17,971 bases of DNA from JBCDCU01 sp039180865 (lineage in GTDB: Bacteria > Pseudomonadota > Alphaproteobacteria > Rhizobiales > JACESI01), in assembly GCA_039180865.1 (NCBI GenBank), contig JBCDCZ010000063.1, positions 1 through 17,971 on the forward strand. The letters are read 5' to 3'. Below, in pieces: positions 14,422 through 17,971 of this stretch. The notes beneath the pieces are model-generated. The model was not told the DNA's origin and made no database searches. It saw only the letters and a list, made by a program, of their open reading frames with translations. Made by a program: the position numbers and the translations under genes. Each line of letters opens with the position of its first letter. The first letter of the stretch is position 1.

Positions 14422-16035
14422 TCAAGCTCGTTCAGCAATCAGATCTGCCGCTTTTTCCGCTATCATGATCACCGGCGCGTTCGGGTGGCCTGTGTTCATT
14501 TGCGGCATCACCGATGCATCTGCGATACTCAACCCATCCAACCCATGCACCTTCAAATCAGGTCCAACCACACAATCCTCATCTTGCCCCATTCTGCACG
14601 TGCCTACCGGGTGGAAAGACGTCGATGAAACATCGCGTATGCTGGCGATCAGCTCTTCGTGTGTCTGGCAGTTCGGGCCGGGGGATATCTCGACCGGGTT
14701 GAGACTGGAAAACGCATCTTGCGAAACGATTTTTCGTGCTTCGCGTATTATTGCGCACATCAGGTCGATGTCGCTCGGATCACTCAGGTAGCCCGGATCT
14801 ATAACCGGCCGATCCAAGGGGTCATCTGATGCGATCATAACGCGCCCGCGGCTCCAAGGCCGTGTCGGGAAACCTGAAATCGTAAACCCATGCCTGTCGG
14901 GCGGGCGATATTCAGGCGCACCGAGGCTGATGAAAAAGGGGATCATCAGGAGTTCGATATCGGGCGCATCGACATGTGGGCCGGAGCGCAGAAATGCGCC
15001 TGACTCAAAATGATTGGTGGTCATGGGACCCCGGCGCTCTTCTCGATATTGACGTTCAACTTCTAAAGCCTGCTCCTCTGTTCGACCGTAGAAAGTCAGA
15101 GGGTGTTCAATCTCCCAGCGGGCGCGGTAGTGAAAGTGGTCCTGGAGATTCTCGCCCACCCCGGGCAGGTCATGTTTCACCAAAACACCCACGGCTTTCA
15201 GTTGCGCGGCCGGACCAATTCCGGACACTTGCAGGATATGTGGCGTGCCGATGGTTCCGGATGCCAACACAGTCTCTTGAGCGAGAGCTGAACACGTTTG
15301 GCCGTTGGCGAGATACTTGACACCGTCAACCCGGTTGCCCTGCATTTCAAGAGACAGGACAGTGGCTCCGGTCACAACGGTCAAGTTGGAACGCTCCATC
15401 GCGGAGAAAAGATAAGTCCTTGCGGTGCTGCCTCTGCAGCTGTCCTTTATGGTGGCAGGAAAATAGCCGCAGCCGTCTATATGTGTCCCATTCAGATCAG
15501 GATTAAACGAGATTCCAGCCTGTTGGCAGGCTTCGATAAAGGTTTCAGAGAGAGGCGATCGCTCGCCGGGCTCGCTAACAGTCAACGGCCCGGCGTCACC
15601 ATGGATAGAGAGGTCTCCGTCAACCTGCCAGTTCTCGGCTTTCCTGAAATAGGGAAGAACATCATCCCATCCCCAACCGGCTGCGCCCATCTGTTGCCAG
15701 GTGTCATAGTCAGTCGGATGTCCGCGAAGGTAGATCATGTAGTTGATTGTGCCAGTACCGCCGATGCATCGACCGCGCGGATATGCAATCTGTCGTCCGG
15801 CAAGTTCACTCTGCGGTGCTGTTCGAAATGCCCAGTCAAAGCGGGTGTTTGGAAGCCCACCGAAAAGGGAGGGGGTCGAGACCCGAGGATCGTTGTCGTT
15901 TCCGCCAGCTTCCAGGAGAAGTATTCTTCGTTTTGGGTCTTCACTCAACCGACTGGCCAACACGCAGCCCGCGCTGCCGGCGCCGACAATAATGACATCG
16001 AAGTGCGTTTCATCGGGGTCTTCGACTTCAGGCAT
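14422..16035 (-). CDS. GMC-family FAD-dependent oxidoreductase (choline dehydrogenase-like)
   Basis: The 537-residue flavoenzyme has an N-terminal Rossmann fold (HFDVIIVGAGSAGCVLASRL, then LLLEAGG). GMC signature one is YPRGRCIGGTGTINYMIYLRG-like near residue 85, signature two is ASGTIGTPHILQVSGIGP, and the C-terminal active-site region has SFHPVGTCRMG and NTGHPNAPVIMIAEKAADLI. It oxidises an alcohol, and the family also covers glucose and choline dehydrogenases; the substrate cannot be read from sequence. The ATG at 16035 is preferred over an in-frame start at 16092 that would overlap the methyltransferase. It begins one base after that gene's stop (TAA-A-ATG), so the two form a tight operon. 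No export signal is seen. Confidence 0.9.
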   Translation of the reverse strand: MPEVEDPDETHFDVIIVGAGSAGCVLASRLSEDPKRRILLLEAGGNDNDPRVSTPSLFGGLPNTRFDWAFRTAPQSELAGRQIAYPRGRCIGGTGTINYMIYLRGHPTDYDTWQQMGAAGWGWDDVLPYFRKAENWQVDGDLSIHGDAGPLTVSEPGERSPLSETFIEACQQAGISFNPDLNGTHIDGCGYFPATIKDSCRGSTARTYLFSAMERSNLTVVTGATVLSLEMQGNRVDGVKYLANGQTCSALAQETVLASGTIGTPHILQVSGIGPAAQLKAVGVLVKHDLPGVGENLQDHFHYRARWEIEHPLTFYGRTEEQALEVERQYREERRGPMTTNHFESGAFLRSGPHVDAPDIELLMIPFFISLGAPEYRPPDRHGFTISGFPTRPWSRGRVMIASDDPLDRPVIDPGYLSDPSDIDLMCAIIREARKIVSQDAFSSLNPVEISPGPNCQTHEELIASIRDVSSTSFHPVGTCRMGQDEDCVVGPDLKVHGLDGLSIADASVMPQMNTGHPNAPVIMIAEKAADLIAERA

Positions 16036-16036
16036 T

Positions 16037-16849
16037 TTAGACTGACGCGGCCTTTCTGCCGGAAACGACAATGGACGGCACGGGAATGACAATGCCTTCT
16101 TCTGTCTCGTAGTCAGCCGCTATTTGGTTCATCTCATTTTTTATGCGGCGCACAACTTCGTCGGATTGCATTTCGACGATCATCGCGCCGCGTACGGTGA
16201 GCTGCATAATGTTGTCGAAAAAGTCCCCTTTGGGCGCATGGTAGACACTTGGAATCTCTTGAAATTCGACATCGGTAAAGCCTGCCGAGTGCATTAACTC
16301 GGCACTCACCTGTCTATCGGCCAGATAAAACGCATTTGGCGCAGGATCGGCGAGCGACATGTCCGCAAACTTGGCGATTGTTCCCATTGTGATCTGGAAA
16401 AAAGCGGATTCATCTGGCGCACACCACTGACTAAACGCGTATCGCCCTCGCGGTCGCAGGACGCGATAAGCCTCTGATATCGCGCGGGACGGTTCAGTGA
16501 CATGAAACAACCCGAATGGGCAGACTGCAGCATCGAATGTGGCATCCTGGAAGTCGAGGTCCAGCGCATCGCCTTCAAAAAACGTGCAATTTGGAAAATT
16601 GGTGCGCGCTGCGCGAACCATTTGCGGAGCGAAATCAATCCCGGTTGCATGAGCGCAGATCGCGTTGGCCGCTCCTGCCGCATAGCCAGGCCCGGTGCAG
16701 ATATCCAACACGTCGCTTCCCGCTCTCACCCGCACTGCTTTTAACAATGCCGGAATGGCCTGGGTTGTAATGAGGGCGGTATGATCGGCATATCGTCCGG
16801 CCTTTGCGCCCCATCCTTCGCGCTCTTTGCGGCGGAATTCCTCAAACAT
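16037..16849 (-). CDS. Class I SAM-dependent methyltransferase
   Basis: The 270-residue protein has the Rossmann SAM-binding signature VLDICTGPGYAAG (motif I, about 47-59), an acidic residue ending strand two (ATGIDFAPQMV), EGDALDLDF (motif II region) and YRVLRPRGRYAFSQW (post III), as in UbiE/Methyltransf_11 enzymes. The substrate is unknown. It is first in an operon with the GMC oxidoreductase, so both probably act on the same small molecule; this is inferred from arrangement. The start is preceded by GGGGGGT, a good ribosome binding site. A promoter with a palindrome lies just upstream. Confidence 0.88.
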   Translation of the reverse strand: MFEEFRRKEREGWGAKAGRYADHTALITTQAIPALLKAVRVRAGSDVLDICTGPGYAAGAANAICAHATGIDFAPQMVRAARTNFPNCTFFEGDALDLDFQDATFDAAVCPFGLFHVTEPSRAISEAYRVLRPRGRYAFSQWCAPDESAFFQITMGTIAKFADMSLADPAPNAFYLADRQVSAELMHSAGFTDVEFQEIPSVYHAPKGDFFDNIMQLTVRGAMIVEMQSDEVVRRIKNEMNQIAADYETEEGIVIPVPSIVVSGRKAASV

Positions 16850-16870
16850 TTTTACCCCCCGTTCCGTCGG

Positions 16871-16907
16871 ATTATAAGTATTTTATCATATATTCTGAAA
16901 ATTTCAG
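16871..16907 (-). promoter_or_regulatory. Candidate promoter with overlapping palindrome for the methyltransferase/GMC operon
   Basis: On the minus strand, TATAAT (16876-16871) lies 18 bases after TTTCAG (16900-16895), about 22 bases before the start codon. The -35-like hexamer is one arm of the perfect palindrome CTGAAA-A-TTTCAG (16895-16907), a good size for a dimeric repressor. The spacer region is very AT-rich. The -35 is weak, so this is moderately supported only. Confidence 0.4.
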
Positions 16908-17124
16908 AGATTCAGTCGCTCAACACCGCCGCATGTGCAAGCCGCTCAGGGGTTACGCTGACAGCGAGGAAAGATGAATAGCTGTGTCCGCTTTGGGCTC
17001 AGAGCGGTCACTCAAGCGTCGTTTACTCACGACGGCAATGGCGGCCAAAGCTGCCATTCGAAAATTCTTCCGCAATGTCGGCTTTTGTGTTCTCGTCGAC
17101 TTGGTGGAAGACGCAGCATTAAAT

Positions 17125-17971
17125 CTACCGTGTCAGATCCGAAGTGATTGGCCGAAGGCTCGCCGCAATCGCAGGAATCAGGGATCCACAAAGCCCGACA
17201 ATCCCGGCCAAGATCAGACCTTGGGCCAGTCCTGAAGATGAGAACTGCAGGGTGTACCCAACACGGGTCACCCCTACAGACAAAGCCGTGGCTTCAGAGC
17301 CGTTGAACATACTGTATGAAACCGCCGCACCAACTACACCTGCAGCAATACAAATCAGGACGTACTCGATGACCAATCCTGAGCAGATGGCGCGTCGGCT
17401 GTAGCCGACTGCACGCAAAGTTGCGATTTCGATCCTTCGTTCGCTGAGCGATGCGAGCATAATATTAAGTGCGCCAACAACCGCGCCGATTGCCATGAGA
17501 ATAGCGAGCGGCCAGGCGAGATTTTGAACCAGCTCGCTGCTGCGAGAAGCTTGTGCCGCATAATAGGCAGCCTCCGTTTGCACGGAGAGATTGAGCCTGG
17601 GGTCGCGTTCGACGAAGCCTGCCAATTCTGCTGTTTCACCCACTTCCCTCAGTCTAGCGCGAACACTTTGAACTGTATTGGTCCGGTCAAACAGTGTCTG
17701 GGCCGCTGTAAGGTCTGCCCATATTTCTGAGGCAGCAATCCCCCCGCCAGCTTCGAAAATACCGACAACGGTCCAGTCGGTTGCGCCCAGTCTGACCGTG
17801 TCGCCAAACGCAAAGCCGTGGTATCGGCGTGCCACATCCGCGCCAACGGTAAGTTCTGTTGCGCCTATACTTGGCCACCGACCTTCGGTGAGAGAGACAT
17901 TGCTGCGCATCGCAATTCCCGCCTCAGATAGACCACGTAGTCCGACGTTTGCACGCTGTCCGTCGCTGATC
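17125..17971 (-). CDS. FtsX/MacB-type ABC transporter permease, C-terminal part
   Basis: The frame is open from the right window edge, so the N-terminus is missing. The visible 281 residues show the end of a MacB-like periplasmic domain (LTEGRWPSIGATELTVG, LGATDWTVVGIFEAGGG), then the FtsX domain with hydrophobic segments near ILMAIGAVVGALNIMLASL, YVLICIAAGVVGAAVSY and LAQGLILAGIVGLCGSL. The cytoplasmic motif ERRIEIATLRAVGYSRRAI is typical for coupling to the ATPase. These permeases act with a separate ATPase in lipoprotein or efflux-type transport; the substrate is unknown. The gene ends at a TAG, about 275 bp from the methyltransferase start. The ATG at 17910 is internal: the upstream codons continue the domain (NVGLRGLSEAGIAM). 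Confidence 0.88.
   Translation of the reverse strand, partial: ISDGQRANVGLRGLSEAGIAMRSNVSLTEGRWPSIGATELTVGADVARRYHGFAFGDTVRLGATDWTVVGIFEAGGGIAASEIWADLTAAQTLFDRTNTVQSVRARLREVGETAELAGFVERDPRLNLSVQTEAAYYAAQASRSSELVQNLAWPLAILMAIGAVVGALNIMLASLSERRIEIATLRAVGYSRRAICSGLVIEYVLICIAAGVVGAAVSYSMFNGSEATALSVGVTRVGYTLQFSSSGLAQGLILAGIVGLCGSLIPAIAASLRPITSDLTR

Noticed and set aside
15298..16089. 263-codon plus-strand frame
   Set aside because: Antisense to the GMC oxidoreductase, whose signature motifs are unambiguous.

Overview
The window looks like a stretch of an alphaproteobacterial chromosome, probably of the order Hyphomicrobiales. This rests on gene content and codon style only: methylglyoxal synthase, DUF3137 protein, Tat-exported L,D-transpeptidase, PAS-rich soluble hybrid kinase, six-TM class III cyclase, GMC oxidoreductase, and a REP-like GC palindrome. 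The species cannot be named.

Layout. (1) 1-525: the tail of an unidentified gene overlaps mgsA. (2) About 600-1716: a short acquired islet, made of a broken IS3-family end and an AT-rich two-gene unit (four-TM membrane protein plus small XRE regulator) behind a promoter carrying candidate operators. (3) 2005-10467: a block mostly on the minus strand. It holds a DUF3137 membrane protein, a secreted protein of unknown function, an L,D-transpeptidase/lipoprotein operon ending in a strong terminator, one plus-strand small secreted protein, an OmpR-type response regulator translationally coupled to a six-PAS hybrid histidine kinase, and a 38-residue membrane peptide. (4) 10468-13019: a gene-poor region with an AT-rich gene for a receiver-like, membrane-anchored protein, a conserved-looking 64-residue protein, and a 286-bp inverted-repeat element that appears to have split a small minus-strand gene. 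(5) 13020-17971: a membrane adenylate/guanylate cyclase, a methyltransferase-GMC oxidoreductase operon, and the C-terminal part of a FtsX/MacB-type ABC permease that runs off the window.

The main observation is a shared regulatory motif. A 15-bp direct repeat, GATACA-N3-GATACA with a 9-bp period, lies in the same orientation 71-88 bp upstream of four minus-strand transcription units: the secreted protein, the L,D-transpeptidase/lipoprotein operon, the kinase/regulator operon and the 38-residue peptide. In the last two the distance to the start codon is identical. I infer a local, self-regulated envelope regulon controlled by the kinase/regulator pair. The sequence shows the repeats; the assignment to this regulator is inference. 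Other items worth attention are the AT-rich receiver-like/TM protein and the split small gene.
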